From NCBI GenBank assembly GCA_903813345.2, contig CAIIXF020000006.1, positions 35,998,436 through 36,062,435 on the forward strand: 64,000 nt of DNA, written 5' to 3'. The notes beneath the pieces were generated by a model. That model searched no databases and had not been told where the DNA came from. It saw nothing but the letters and a program-made list of their open reading frames with translations. Of the stretch, positions 1 to 12,530 are shown piece after piece. Position numbers and translations under genes: made by a program. This DNA is from Owenia fusiformis (taxonomy: Eukaryota > Annelida > Polychaeta > Sabellida > Oweniidae). The first letter of the stretch is position 1. The number at the start of each line of letters is the position of its first letter.

Positions 1-36
1 TATTCATATATATTGTCTCGAAAATAACTTACTAAC

Positions 37-192
37 CTGTTCCCAAGTGAAGTCCATTCGTGGTCTTCTTAAGCCAAAGCGTGTGGAAATATTGTACCCT
101 ATCAGCTCACTATAGCTGAATAACCTAACTAAGTTTGGCCCTATATGTGTGATAACCAGAGATGAGTTGAAGACTATACAAAATGGAAATAC
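37..192 (-). CDS. Atypical soluble guanylate cyclase, exon 2 of coding region (start of HNOBA domain)
   Basis: Internal coding exon of 52 codons, phase 0 at both ends. Read on the minus strand it begins after a TTTCAG acceptor and ends before a GTTAGT donor. The translation opens VFPFCIVFNSSLVITHIG and ends MDFTWEQ. This is the classic start of the HNOBA (haem-NO-binding-associated, PAS-like) domain of soluble guanylate cyclases: 'FPF..VF....', then a segment ending 'R.P..DFT'. It joins in frame to the HNOB exon at 4796-5434, giving ...VFFR|VFPF..., a normal HNOB-to-HNOBA junction. HNOBA, coiled-coil and cyclase catalytic exons must lie beyond the left edge. Seen: splice sites, phase and motifs. 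Family knowledge: domain order. The specific paralogue is inferred from the HNOB exon. Confidence 0.85.
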
Positions 193-904
193 CTGAAATA
201 TGTCAAAGCACAATGTAAACGATCAATGAGGTCCTCAATGGGATATAAAATTCAGATTCAATGACGCCAAAACAAAGTGTATGGCTATGGACTATAAGGA
301 CCTGAATATTTTAATAAAAATAAGGAACTGTAAGGACCTAAACTGAATCAGGGGGACCTAAAAGGATTGCAAAATAAAGACCTAGGATGACCTAAATAGA
401 TGGCACCAAAAGAACGTAAACAAAATGGGAATCCCGAAACATTTTATATCACGATGAAGAGGAAGTAACCAGGAAGGCAAATAGACTAAATAAACTAGAG
501 GGGCCTAAAAAGACAAATATCGAATTGAAGAATTGAAATTATACAAAATGAAAATATCTGGAAAATGTTAAAATATTTTATATTGGATCACGCAGCAGAT
601 AATGTGGCTCCAAATAGATGACAAAATATAGAGCTAAGGAGACTTAAAAAATGATATATCGAAGATACTCGAACCACATTTACATTAGATCGTATGATAA
701 ATGGGGCTATAAATAGATGACATTATACAGAACTAGGGGACCTAAATAGATAACTAATATCAATGCTATGTTTTTATTTTGTAATGTTCCTCTAGCTAGG
801 CGTTTTGTCATTATGTAACAGGATATCAAAGTAAATGTGTGATAATAACAACAAAGAATAAAATAGCTAGTATATTCATTATATTAGCATTTGTCAGTTC
901 AACT

Positions 905-1028
905 ACCGGCTTACGGTTTAACCTGGTATTTTATGGCAAACTCATTTAAATATGAATGAAATAGTGGCATGTAGTATTCATAGTTTTATGAGTCGGCCAT
1001 AAAATAGAAGCTTAAACCGTCAATCGTC
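905..1028. mobile_element. Small MITE-like inverted repeat (124 bp)
   Basis: The two ends are imperfect inverted repeats of about 38 bp. The left arm contains ACGGTTTAA then ATTTTATGGC then CTCAT; the right arm carries ATGAG, GCCATAAAAT and TTAAACCGT. The spacer is about 45 bp. No coding capacity, and the target-site duplication is unclear. It lies in the cyclase intron. Confidence 0.6.
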
Positions 1029-1935
1029 AATTAAATTCGCAGATGCTACCTTATTGAGGTTAATTTGACCGATTGTGCTTGATTTATATCCGACTCATCG
1101 GGTGACTATAATGACATCTTGGTGCAAATGTCAAGGGGACCGAAATCAATTTCTAGTGCTGTTTATTTTCCCTAAACTAGATTCAGCATACTTTGATAAA
1201 CTTCATTTTTCAAATTAATTAATGAGTTCATATCTTACAAAATAAAATTGACTTTCTGGAGGTGATATTCTAATCCGAGAGACAGTATTTGAGAAGATTT
1301 CTGTTAGGGTTTCTGTCGAAAGAAGCTATAGTATAGTAGTAAGATTGTTCTCACATCTTATGTGTCTTGCATATATTATCACAACAGATTTAAGTTATGG
1401 CATTATGTTTTTTCATCAAAAGTATCATATGTTTATTATTTCATTCCCTGAGTAAATGGAGTTATCTGCCAGGAAATTTAACACATAAGTGAATTACAAA
1501 ACCCTTTGAATCGGGAAGGTGTTGTCCAGTAGTCCTGAACACTTTAAGGCATTGACTTATACATCTTAAAATTAATTTATCTGTAGGAAAATGACCAGGA
1601 GTGTATAATAATATAAATTAAGACAGAGGAACTCTTGACAATTTGTGCCAACTACCATGCAATCTTTAAGTTGGAAACATAACTGGTTACAATAGACTGG
1701 TTAGAATTGTTTTTGTAAAATTATTTTTAATAATTGTTGCTAAAATTTGTACTGCTTGAGACTCTAATACCCTAAATTGGGTGAAGAGGAATAAATAAAT
1801 AAATATTTAAATAAATATTCATGTCATTTTGATTTGATTCCCGTCACAGTCACATTTTCAAGATTTGTAGATCGATGATTTAATAATTGTACTTCTACTG
1901 AAAATCCAAGCTGTACATTTCATTTGGTTGATAAT

Positions 1936-2092
1936 GGCTCAGTCACATTTTCTCTACGGCTGACGTACGGCGGTCATAGATTCCCAAAATCGAGGGACAT
2001 GCAGCATAAAATATTGGGATAAGCAATACGATATAGATTTTCTATATCGATTTTGTGAAGCTACGGCCGCCGTACGTCCACCGTAGAGCAAA
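1936..2092 (+). mobile_element. MITE family A, copy 1
   Basis: About 157 bp with inverted ends built on CTCTACGG and CGTACGGCGG (left) and CCGCCGTACG and CCGTAGAG (right). The interior has TTCCCAAAATCGAG and GATATAGATTTTCTATATC. A second copy in the opposite orientation is at 3681-3851, so this is a dispersed family with unusually CpG-rich ends in AT-rich DNA. Confidence 0.75.
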
Positions 2093-3680
2093 TCGAAGAA
2101 AAAACAGAACTATTATATAAGCAGCTGAACTTTGAGCCATTGTGGATCCCAACAATTTTCTTATTCAATCTAAGATGACAAAAACTGCAAGACTGAAGGA
2201 CTGAAAAATTGTAAAACTGACAGATGATGCTTGATATCTTTGTACTTAATGTATATCCTGCAAGTGGCACTATCTCCCTTCCTGAACTATCTTTAACGCT
2301 TCGGATGTTTTCCATTATCACAAATTGCTATTTACGGATTTTACAACTTCACGATTAAACTTTTGTTTAATCCTGAACTTGGTAAACCTATGATTGAATA
2401 AAGTAATCAAGGTTAAATGTGGGAATAAAGGGTGTCCTTATATCAACGCAGTAAAAAGATAAACAAAAAAGTACCTAAAGGAGAAAGACCAAAAAGGGCT
2501 GAAATAAAGAAACATAAAATCATCACCAGTCATGAGACGGCTAATTCCAAAAATGCATCTATATATGATTGATGGTATGGTGCACTAATATTTCCATATT
2601 AGAATAGACAAGGGGTACCGATACCCATTTCCTATATGTGACAGTCAATTTTCATTAAGGTGACTCGCTCAACGGTATATTCCAATTTATTGGGTTGTTT
2701 GTGTATTGTTGATATATTGTGATTCATTTGAGTCTTGATACTGTTTCAAACCCTTAACAGAACTCATGGTAAAATATATCGCACCCTTGAACAGTTTTCG
2801 GGATGACAAGTCCAAAATGTACACCTTTAAATCTACCCAGAATGACCACAAACCAGTTCTCGATTTTTATACACAAAAACATTCCTGAATATTTGAAATT
2901 GATGATACATATACCACAAAACATTAAATTAAAAATATTTTATTGATGTATTCCTGAGCCCCAGGTTCCCGGTATCCGTCTTACTTTCAAACGAAACCGA
3001 TATCAAATAAGTATATTCATCTTTCATAGTACTCCCGTTAATTTCCCATTGGGTGGTGTAATACTGACATATGCTGATCAATGAAATGGAAAGCCTCCTT
3101 ATAAATGACCCCACTGTGTCCTGTTAGGATGTAACCATTTACAAATTGAATATTTATAAAGCATGATTGCAGGATTTACGCATTCGTTTTGACATTGAGT
3201 GAAAAATGACTTAAGGTTATTCCAAGTTCTATAAATAAATATATCGAATCATGTGATTATAAATGAGATAATGGCCAAATAAGGTAAAGGTGTTTTATAT
3301 CCACTATGAACAATAAATAGTACCATAACATCGGGACTGGGCTCAAATGGTGAACTTGCATTCCAAAGACCAATTGAAAACATACAATTTCAAGCAAATT
3401 AATTATAAACTTTTGGATCTACGACATTAAAATATATATTTCAACATCGAAAGTAAGAGCCGAAAGTAGGAGTCATTTGTTGTTGTGACCAAAGAGGCTT
3501 TAACGTGATTTTTCCAAGCAAAAAAGTATATAAGTCTAGGATGTTCGTTGACCCTTTTGAGTAGCAAATACAGGAACCAAATGTCGTTCACATTATAGGC
3601 AGAAATAAAAAAAGTTAATTTTCATTAGAAATTCGTGCATAATTTCCCTTTGGTACCGAGTGAAATAGGATTAAAGTCAA

Positions 3681-3851
3681 GCCTCGGTCAAATTTCCTCT
3701 ATGGCGGTCGTACGGCGGCCGTAGCTTCACATAATAGATATAGAAAATATACATTGTGCTACTTATCCCTACGTTTCATGCTGCATATTTCTCTCGATTT
3801 TGAGAATCTACAATCGCCATACGGTTGCCGATGATCAAATGCGACTGAGGC
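3681..3851 (-). mobile_element. MITE family A, copy 2 (inverted)
   Basis: 171 bp with ends GCCTCGGTC and GACTGAGGC. Reverse-complemented, it aligns along its length with 1936-2092: the same CGTACGGCGGCCGTAG end block, the same TTTCATGCTGCATAT-like core and the same TTGAGAATCTACAATCG block. Both copies sit in one intron in opposite orientation, so the intron RNA could pair between them. Confidence 0.75.
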
Positions 3852-4795
3852 ATTAGATAAACAAAGGAGGATGGAAAGTATCGCAACAGGTTTAGAACGC
3901 AACATATTGATGCAACAGAAACTAAAAAAGCAGGGGTGGAAGGGGTTGAAAGCGGGACAACATTTCAGAAAAAAACATGTGGGTTGGTTGTTTGCATCTT
4001 CCCTGTCTCAAAGTCGAAATTATTTTATCACTTCTATGAGTGCTTTTCCTGGAGATAATGCATTGGCCTAACATATACACCTGCTTAAATCCTCAGAAAA
4101 TAGCCAAAATCCAACATATGACTTCGAAATCTGTTGGGATACTTTCCCTCCTCCTTTGCGTCAATTGTATTGGAATGACATATTTTTACTAAGCAGATGA
4201 CTTATAGTTGACTGTAAATATTATACAATATATGAATGATATGTTTATTGTTTTTAAGTCAAGATAACCGATAAAAAATGTGGAAGATTGATGAATGCGT
4301 CTAGGCACTCTATTGTTATCGATATTCACATCTAGCAAGTATCTATTTTTGACATAAAACATAAAACCCATTTGCTCCGTATTTGATAACTCATTTGAAC
4401 CCTATTATCAAAAAACGTATTCAAAGGGATATTCAAGTTGAAAGAGTTAACTATATATTATAGATAGCAGAAAATATGCGAGCATGCATGTCATAAAGGG
4501 GATGTTGCAAAATACAGCAAAGAAAATGAAACGTATAAGAGCAAATCCAGACATAAGGAAAACAAAGTTCACAATATCTCCAGACCCAGAGAGCACAAAG
4601 AAACAAAGAAATACATGCCAAACAATTGATTGCTATAAAACATAGCAAATAAAGAAAACGAAACATTAAAGAGCAAAACTGAACAAAAGGAAAACGAGTT
4701 CCCTACAGAGACCTACAAGTCACAAAGAAACACTGAATTGAAATGAAAATATGCGAGCAAATTATTACATGAAAAACTGAAGTTGTAGAACTTAC

Positions 4796-5434
4796 CCTGA
4801 AAAACACTTCACTTGATAAAGTAGTGTATGGTGAGCTTATTGAGCACTTCTTCTCTTCTGATCTTTTCCTAAATGCTGAATTATCAAAATTGAGCCGGTA
4901 TATAACATGACATCCCTGATCAGTCTGTTGATTTTGTAGGATTTCTATGATAACATCAAGTCCATAATATTTTTTAGCACTTTGTATAATTTGTCCCTTC
5001 ACGTAGCCCGTGAAACCAATACGACGAGATCTGTAGTGAAGGATGCAACCGTAACAATCTTCCTTTTCAACATAGAACGAAGGACTTTGTAGCCTGGGGT
5101 AACTAAAGCGCATAGTCTCATGTAAATTATCAATCCCGTGTAAAAAATCTCTAAAATGTCTCCCAGAGACTCTGAGTATTTTATCGTAGCCATACTGGGA
5201 GCAAAATTCAACAAAGCATTTACCAAAGTACTCTATGAATCCTTCCTTATCGCGATCCTTTATTACTTTACTACACGATTCAGCAAGGTTTGTGATAATT
5301 GAGTCAGGGTAACGTTTATGTGTTGTGAAGACCATTCCTGCAAGACTAGCGTCATTTAGCACTTCCAACCACAAAGACTCGCCATATCTCATTTGGATAT
5401 GGTGTTGCACACTTTCCAGCAATAAGCCATACAT
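4796..5434 (-). CDS. Atypical soluble guanylate cyclase, first coding exon (HNOB haem domain), Gyc-89D-like
   Basis: 213 codons from ATG (5434) to a GTAAGT donor. The protein starts MYGLLLESVQHHIQ, the conserved N-terminus of invertebrate atypical soluble guanylate cyclases. These cytosolic enzymes use a ferrous haem to sense O2 or NO and make cGMP. HNOB (H-NOX) spans residues 1 to about 185. His105 in DNLHETM is at the position of the canonical proximal haem ligand, and Y134-x-S136-x-R138 matches the haem-propionate Y-x-S-x-R motif, so haem binding is expected. The GYDKILR..GRHFRDFL segment resembles Drosophila Gyc-89Da/Db more than NO-type beta-1 subunits; the paralogue assignment is from memory of the family. 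The exon begins after a CTTTCAG acceptor at 5470, leaving 36 nt of 5'UTR before the ATG. An upstream non-coding exon is therefore expected but not identified. The coding start is supported by family alignment. The next exon is 37-192. Confidence 0.88.
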
Positions 5435-5470
5435 TGTCCCATGTACCCGCTCACCAAACAGATGGGTGCA
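5435..5470 (-). other. 5'UTR part of the guanylate cyclase exon
   Basis: Minus-strand segment between the CTTTCAG acceptor and the cyclase ATG. It is in frame with the ATG but shows no family similarity, so it is read as leader. The promoter and earlier leader exon(s) lie somewhere above 5470. Confidence 0.55.
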
Positions 5471-7420
5471 CTGAAAGCAGAAGAAGAGTTGCATGTACAT
5501 AAGTCGGGATTTGATTTTAATGGTTAAAAGTACTAGCAAAGAATTGAATATCCAAAATTTCAAAAGCAAGAATTTTATGTACTTTTCATCAAAATATATC
5601 ATTTCATGCTTAGCATTTGCTATTCAGTATCATTGAAATATGAAATGCTGAAATATGTAATGTGAAATTTGTTTTTAACACTTCACTATAGCAAAAATAG
5701 GTGACTGCATTTTTATATTTTCCGATGCCAAACATATATTTCACATGTCACTTCATACCACTCTTTTTGTCACATTTTTTGCTTGCTACCTGATTTATCG
5801 GCTATATAGAAGCAACCTGTACTATAATTGTTACATAAAATCTCCAAATAGAATTCAAAGTACCAAATAAACAAGTTATGGGGAACACATACTTGGAGGA
5901 ACGCATTACTCTTAGACCAATAATATATTTCTTCAACTTAACAAGTCAGAGACCAAGCTAAATGCTTTTTAACGAACCATGCATCTGAAAACTAATACAG
6001 AAATATATATTGCAAACTCTACAGGAGAACATAATATGTTTGCATGTACCATGACAATATGTTTTGTGTAAGACAGCTCATTTGGTTTGGCCAATCGAAT
6101 TAAAGTGTTTCTTGCAACATCCTTAGCCTCAGAATACTCTTTTCTGAAGAACTTACCGTACAAGGATTTTTTATTACTTTTTTATTCATAGAAAACATTT
6201 GAAAGCAGTTACATTAACATATACAATATTCATAATATCATAGAAATCACACAATTTTCCATCATATTCTTTTTTAAGGCATCTAACCACACACCGTACA
6301 AGGATTTCAAAGGATTTAATTATGATTCGATTAAAAAACAGAAAAACAGAAAAGATCAGTATTTTCATAAGTGAAATATGTTAGATTTTTATATCGTTTA
6401 AAATATTTTGTTTGTTCAGTGGGTTATTATCTCATTAACACCTGAAAACAAAATTAAAGTAATACATTCATAAATAACAAGCTAGGTATACTCTACCTTT
6501 ATCAAAGGTGAAAGCAAATTTGCAGGTATGGTCTGCATCGTATCTCTCCTTTGTAGTCGTGTCATGGCATTTTGCTTTTTCTTGGTGATAGAAATATCTT
6601 GACTTTTATCTAGCATAGCAATATACTTATATTTCAATTGCATTTTGTTCATAATCATATTACCCCTTTGATATCCAACACGTGACACATGGGAATCTAA
6701 GTAGTATTCTCAACTGGGGATAAATTTATCTTGAAGAACATTGCGATAATAATTTGCAAAATATAATTCCTTTTAAGTCCAATTAATATTCCTTTGCATT
6801 TTTTAATCTCCAAGGAACATATTAAAGTTGTTCATCCTCGATCAATCTTAGCAGTCATAATATACGCTGCACACATTGTACCTCCAACACTGCCTTCAGA
6901 AATTATTATCTGCGCAGCATATCAAGAAATCAGTACTCTTTGATGAGCTACAACCAAGTAATGTTATTTCAATACAAGTAGAGGATGCGTCATAATTATG
7001 ATCTATCGCATGAGATCAACTCCCTGCTTATTCCATCAATTTAAGTAGTAGATATAAATGCCTGTATGAATATAAACAAAATGTATTTAATTCCTTAGTA
7101 AGTATTTATACTTTATTTATAAAACTTTATCTAATATTAAATAAGACAATACGATTTACATGATGCAAAATGTATTTAATTCCTTAGTAAGTATTTATAC
7201 TTTATTTATAAAACTTTATCTAATATTAAATAAGACAATACGATTTACATGATGCCAATGGATACCGAAGACTATTTTTAAAGTCCTTCTAAAAGTCTAT
7301 GAGCTAAGACGCTCTCTCCTGAAATGATTATGCTGCTTATATTACTTATATTTAAATGTATGACCTCGTTGATATATTACGAACAACATATGGGAATGTT
7401 AAAGTAATAAATATGCTTAA
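5471..7420. other. Upstream/leader-intron region of the cyclase gene, no gene seen
   Basis: AT-rich sequence without convincing coding potential; the short ORFs (5969-6163, 6186-6368, 6482-6688 minus) show no domain or splice support. It contains the 89-bp tandem duplication at 7077-7254. Probably intron or upstream DNA of the minus-strand cyclase. Confidence 0.5.
7077..7254. repeat. Perfect 89-bp tandem duplication
   Basis: The block starting CAAAATGTATTTAATTCC and ending ATTTACATGATGC occurs twice head to tail with a period of 89 and no visible mismatch, so it is a recent duplication or possibly an assembly artefact. Confidence 0.9.
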
Positions 7421-7422
7421 TA

Positions 7423-10400
7423 GACAGGTTCCAATTCTAATAATTCAAGTTTTTGTGGCATTTTTTAGAAAAAGCAACAGACCTATTTTTACTCGATCAG
7501 TTTTTCATGCTGATAAAGATATTAAAAGATGACAGCTCAACGGGGTGGTCACGACACTGAATTTTGGCATGTTTACCCCCCTAGGAAAATATTCTAGGGG
7601 GTACTATGAAACTAGTTCATAACTCAAAGGATATATGAGCTATTGTTCTGAGTTGTACACCATACATTGCTAGTACAAATATGAATACTATCCTAAAGTT
7701 ATAGGTTGATACCCTTATTGGTCTCAGAAAAAATATAATAAACAGGAAAAAGATACGCAATTTTTGTCTTGCCAATTTTATATTTGTAGCTTCGAGCAAA
7801 ATATGACAGCTTTAACAGCTCATAGAAGTATTCTAAAAATATTTCCAGGCTATATGGGGTATTGTAATACATCTATTTTAGTTATGAAGTACTATTTTGT
7901 AATTTTAATATGACTTTATAGTGCCCTACCCCTGGAAAATTGAAGAAAGTGGATGTGGTGAATTTAATCATTTTGCAGCATTAAGTTAGAAACATGTATT
8001 GATAGACACCAAATCAATAAATTCATACCATCATCAAATGTTAGGTGACATTCTAATTCATTTATTACTAGAATATAGGACTTAAGATATTTTATATGTA
8101 CGTTTTCAATTTAGTACATGTATCATAATGAAATCTAGTGTAATCACATACTAGAGAGGACATTGACATAAAATCTAAACATTATAATCATCAATTGATC
8201 GCATTTGAGCAACTAGACTATGGTGGTCATCATGCACAAGACATGTACTACAGTGCCCCATGTACTAGGGCACGAGTCATTTGAGCCATACCTTTACAAC
8301 CCATTCAGAAGGGTCATTTACAATGTGCAAAACATGACAAAAGTTCCGTAAAACTGTTAGTTCTCATTATCTGACCATATATAGCAGAGTCCTCATTAAG
8401 CCATGATGCATCACAGCCAGATGTTAGAAAAGGAGCTAAGAATCTTTATTAACCAAAGATGACTTTCCCACCGATGTTGCATCACACTGTACTGTCAACT
8501 GTCTTGTTGCTTTCAATTTTGTTTACTCTACATAGATCTGATTCTGCATTCAAATACCAAGACTTCAGTTTACTTCAACTGTCATGACTAAAGCATTTGA
8601 TAGTATTTACATAATAATGTTATAAAGGAGCATGTAGGTTATCGCAAACAACTTCAGACAATGGTCCTTTTTCCATATAGCTTTGAAATCTCGTTAAGGT
8701 CTTGTTTTTAATGAGATTTTAGGAGATCTGCATTTTTAACCATTAAAAACTAATGTTTTCTTCCATCTGATGGCATATTTGAATTCTGTGAGTAATTCTC
8801 TATCAAAACAACTTTGATTTGCACTGTAATTTACCATTATTCAAATTCTAATGATTTACTGGTTGTCTAAAAAAGGTCGGGCTAAATCCATTGACACAAT
8901 GCTGAAAAACCTTAAAAAGTTCATTTACTCTTCCAAGGATCACAATTTTAATGTGAAATCACAATCCACATGTCAATAAGATCATAAAGTTACATTCCAT
9001 TTCCAATGATGTTTTAAGTTGATCCAAATGGAATTACTTCTTAAATCAAGAAATTAAGTGACTCTGGCAATGCATTTACATGTATTCTTGCCCTACCCAA
9101 GCTCTACCAATACCCATGATGCCATCTATTTTTCATTTATATGGAAAAAGGTCAATTCTAACTTGAATTATGAATATTTTCTGACCATGAACATAGGTAT
9201 ATCTTTTAGATCTATTCATTATCTTCAAGAAAAGTAAATATAATGATTAATCAGACCTAAGTGATATTAAAGGGAATGGCCCAATCAACATACTTTTTAC
9301 TAAAAATGATGACCTAGTTTTTACCAAAGATGCAACCTTTAACTATATTGTTGAATGCATAATCAGAATATGCTTTGAGACATGTTCTATTTCCTAAGAG
9401 GAAAAGTGGATTGCTCCAGGGACTTTAAAGACACTGAATTTGGATGACCAAAATGAACTGAAACCAATGGATAGTATGAATTTTTTCAAAGGGGAAATAA
9501 CTTGGGGAACACTAATCTTAGGGGAATTCAGTTTTCGTTTCAAGAGCTATTTGATATATTAAAATAAAGAATAGTAATGCATTATACATTGTTATTAAAA
9601 TGATTGCATTTTTGGTGAAAATGAGGTCAACAACTTTGAAAAATATATTGATGGGTTGATTGCTAGTGAAATATCTCCAAGTCCGATTGACTTTATTATC
9701 CCTGTATACCTGTCTTCATGGTCAGGAAATAGTCATAATCAAAGAATAACTGTCTGAAATTGTTTGTGATAACTTACCTGAATATTTGCAGGTCAAATCA
9801 GGAGTGACACAATTTATTTCCACCAAATTTTTGACATGTCTTCAAATATACAATAGTATTTTCTTCATAAGATAGAGTGTCACTTGTGAAATTTATTGAT
9901 TGACCTGAGATCGTATCATATCTTTATGACATAGAAGCGAAATAGCCTTAGCAACTTCTGTTTTTAGAGAACAATAAAATAATAGAAAAGATTACTTTAC
10001 CATAATTCTAATCATCCCACATTGTAGACATATTTAGAATTAAAAATATGAAGAGAATGACAAAACCTCTTAACACATTTCTTAGGAAACAAATAGTGTG
10101 GTATTCTTGTTACTGTGGCAACAGAGTTTTTTCTTTTTGTCATTTTTGTCATACAGATTACCTATCATACCAGGACCAAATCCTGAAAATTTGAATTCAG
10201 TATCTTCATTGGTATCTTAGATATATAGGTTTCTTATAGTATCCCCTGCAGATTTCATCGGAGTATAAGGAAAATGCTCTGAAGAGGGATGCCCAAGGAT
10301 GCCACTTAACAGTTCTGGTATTTTTGAGGTCCCAACCCTCTATTCGTGGGAATAGTTAACCATTGTAAAGCTACTCATGGTTAACTGACAGAATTGATTG

Positions 10401-10998
10401 TATCTTCAACTAAAAAGTCAATAAAATGTTAAAACCAGAAGAAAACCACACCAACTTTCTTCTATTTACCAGGGGTAGGGCATTATAAAGTCATATTAAA
10501 ATTATTAAATAGTACTTCATCACTATAATAGATATATTACAATATCAAACATAGCTTGGGAATGTTGTTAGAATACTACTTTGAGCTGTTAAAGTTATCA
10601 TATTTTGCTTGAAGCTACAAATATAAAATAAGCAGGAAAAAAATGACAAAAATTGCATATTTTTTCTAATTAATTGTATTTTTCCGAAACCAACAAAGAT
10701 ATCAACCTATAACTTTAGGATAGTATTCATCTCTGTACTAACAATGTATGCTGTAGAACTCAGAACAATAGTTTATATATCCTTTGAGTTATGAACTGAT
10801 ATTATAGTACCCCCTAAGATAATTTCCTAGGGGGGTAAAAACGCTAAAATGCAGTGTCGTGACCACCCCGTTGAGCTGTCATCTTTTAATATCTTTATCA
10901 GCATGAAAAACTGATCCAGAAAAAATAGGTCTGTTGCTTTTTCTAAAAAATGCCTCGAAAAGTCTTTCCCTTGAGATATTCTGAAATTGGAACCTGTC
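7423..10998. mobile_element. 3.6-kb element with ~540-bp terminal inverted repeats
   Basis: The left arm (7423 to about 7955) and right arm (about 10446-10998) are inverted copies. The ends are GACAGGTTCCAAT and ATTGGAACCTGTC, both flanked by TA. Shared internal blocks include the GGGGTGGTCACGACACTG region (7543 against 10870) and GCCCTACCCCTGG (7922 against 10470). The 2.5-kb interior has no ORF over 60 codons with recognisable similarity. It is read as a non-autonomous long-TIR DNA transposon with a probable TA target duplication; the superfamily is not assigned. Arm divergence, with small indels, suggests it is not very recent. Confidence 0.75.
7956..10445. other. Non-coding interior of the long-TIR element
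   Basis: AT-rich, no recognisable coding exon, RNA gene or tandem repeat. Nothing supports a transposase here. Confidence 0.5.
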
Positions 10999-11896
10999 TA
11001 TAACGCTGCTTTGTATTTCTAAATCCTTAAAATAATAGTAGGAGCAATAACTGTTTCATGCATGGCTGATTTCTAATTATGAAAATACGCACACTTCAAT
11101 TTGTTTGAAGACCTCCCGAATTGAAAACATGTGATACTTCAAACTCAATACCTCCTCCGCGAAATTTACAACTAGAATCTTTACTTTCAAGTCATTAAAA
11201 GTATCAATTTGATACTAGGCAATTCATTGACAATGTTGTTTTCTATTTTACGATCAGTATCTGAAAAATGTCTACACAAATTGCTACATAAATGTTTATT
11301 TTGTTTAACAATGTTTTTCTAAAGTATCAATCGGTAATGACTAACAGTCTAACACATCCGATTTCTATGGAAGGATTGAAGAGGAGGCTATACTTATACT
11401 GACACTTTCTCAAGTAATTTCATGTTTCAACCACCAAGCGGTCAACGGCCGCTCATTTATCAATACTGAGGATCTTGTTTACCAATCCTAACCTCATTTA
11501 GCCATATATGATGAGGTCTCATTGTCTTTCTTTCACATGTCAGCCTTCACTGGACATTATACTACTACAATTTTTCATTAAAGCTTTGTCTTTTGATACT
11601 GTCCATTAATTGTCTACAGCTGCCACAATCTGGAACTCATCATATCTTCCCTTTTCCAACGAACTCAGATCCCTCTCCATAAGTTGCCATTGTAGATTAA
11701 TTTGCTTGGTCAAATCCATCACAAGAATATATTTGTAGACATGACAAGACACATTATTCTTCAACTACAGACTAGAGAGTAACAATATGATGCAGACATG
11801 ATACGGAAAAACATTAAAAAGAAGGACTGCATGCATGAACATATTTGATGTTTCCCTAATATGTTCCATGTCAAGGGTTAGTATTTAGCTTCCTAG
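10999..11896. other. Unassigned intergenic sequence
   Basis: No ORF, repeat or RNA gene recognised; AT-rich unique-looking sequence between two transposon-like elements. Confidence 0.4.
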
Positions 11897-12530
11897 TCAA
11901 CTCGTACCCGAGACAACTCGTACCCAAGACAACTGGTACCCAAGACAACTCGTACCCAAGATTATTTTCAGTATTATGGGTGCATATTAGGGAAAATCTT
12001 GAGTTTGTAATGCTTTCATGTTATAATGTGAATCAAATAAGCCTCAATATTTTTCTGAATTTAGAAGACATTTTTTCTCAATGGATCAGTAAAGCATTTT
12101 TTTATTAAATAAAAAAAGTGCTTGAAGCGCTTGTTCTCAACATTTTTTTGTCAAACATATATAATTAAATATAATTACAACATTAGATCTGACACTTGTT
12201 CCAAACACTCATAAACATACAATATTTTGAAAAATGATTATGAATATGTGGAATAAACATACGTCTCGAACGTCCTGAACCTGTGACCAATATAAAATAA
12301 TAGTCAATATAAATTGACACTCAGCTCAAAATGTCACAAAATTAAATCAATTTCTTCCGAAAATTCTTCTTCAAACTTTAAACTATTCTGAACAGTATCT
12401 TACAATTATAATATGTATATCTATTCACATTCCCAGTCCAAAGCTTGATTCAAAACAAAATATATACTTGGGTACGAGTTGTCTTGGGTACGAGTTGTCT
12501 TGGGTACGAGTTGTCTTGGGTACGAGTTGA
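11897..12530. mobile_element. 634-bp element with four inverted 16-bp iterons at each end
   Basis: The left 64 bp is four head-to-tail copies of a 16-mer (ACAACTCGTACCCAAG; the outermost begins TCAACTCG). The right 64 bp is the same four copies in inverse orientation (CTTGGGTACGAGTTGT). The ends are exactly symmetrical. The interior is AT-rich without ORF. This looks like a non-autonomous DNA transposon whose terminal iterons would serve as transposase binding sites. No clear target duplication. Confidence 0.8.

Larger units (their letters stand above)
193..4795 (-). other. 4.6-kb intron of the guanylate cyclase gene
   Basis: Bounded by a GTAAGT donor (minus strand, next to 4796) and a TTTCAG acceptor (next to 192); the flanking exons are both phase 0. 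No coding exon was recognised inside. It contains three small inverted-repeat elements (905-1028, 1936-2092, 3681-3851) and a degenerate run of 'GGACCTAAATAGATGAC'-like words at about 295-750. The short ORFs here (for example at 3871-4071 plus) have no recognisable homology and are taken as noise. Confidence 0.8.

Noticed and set aside
4703-4795. C-terminal extension of the HNOB ORF into 4703-4795
   Set aside because: The sequence past GTAAGT at 4795 is low-complexity and unlike the family, while splicing to 192 gives an exact HNOBA continuation.
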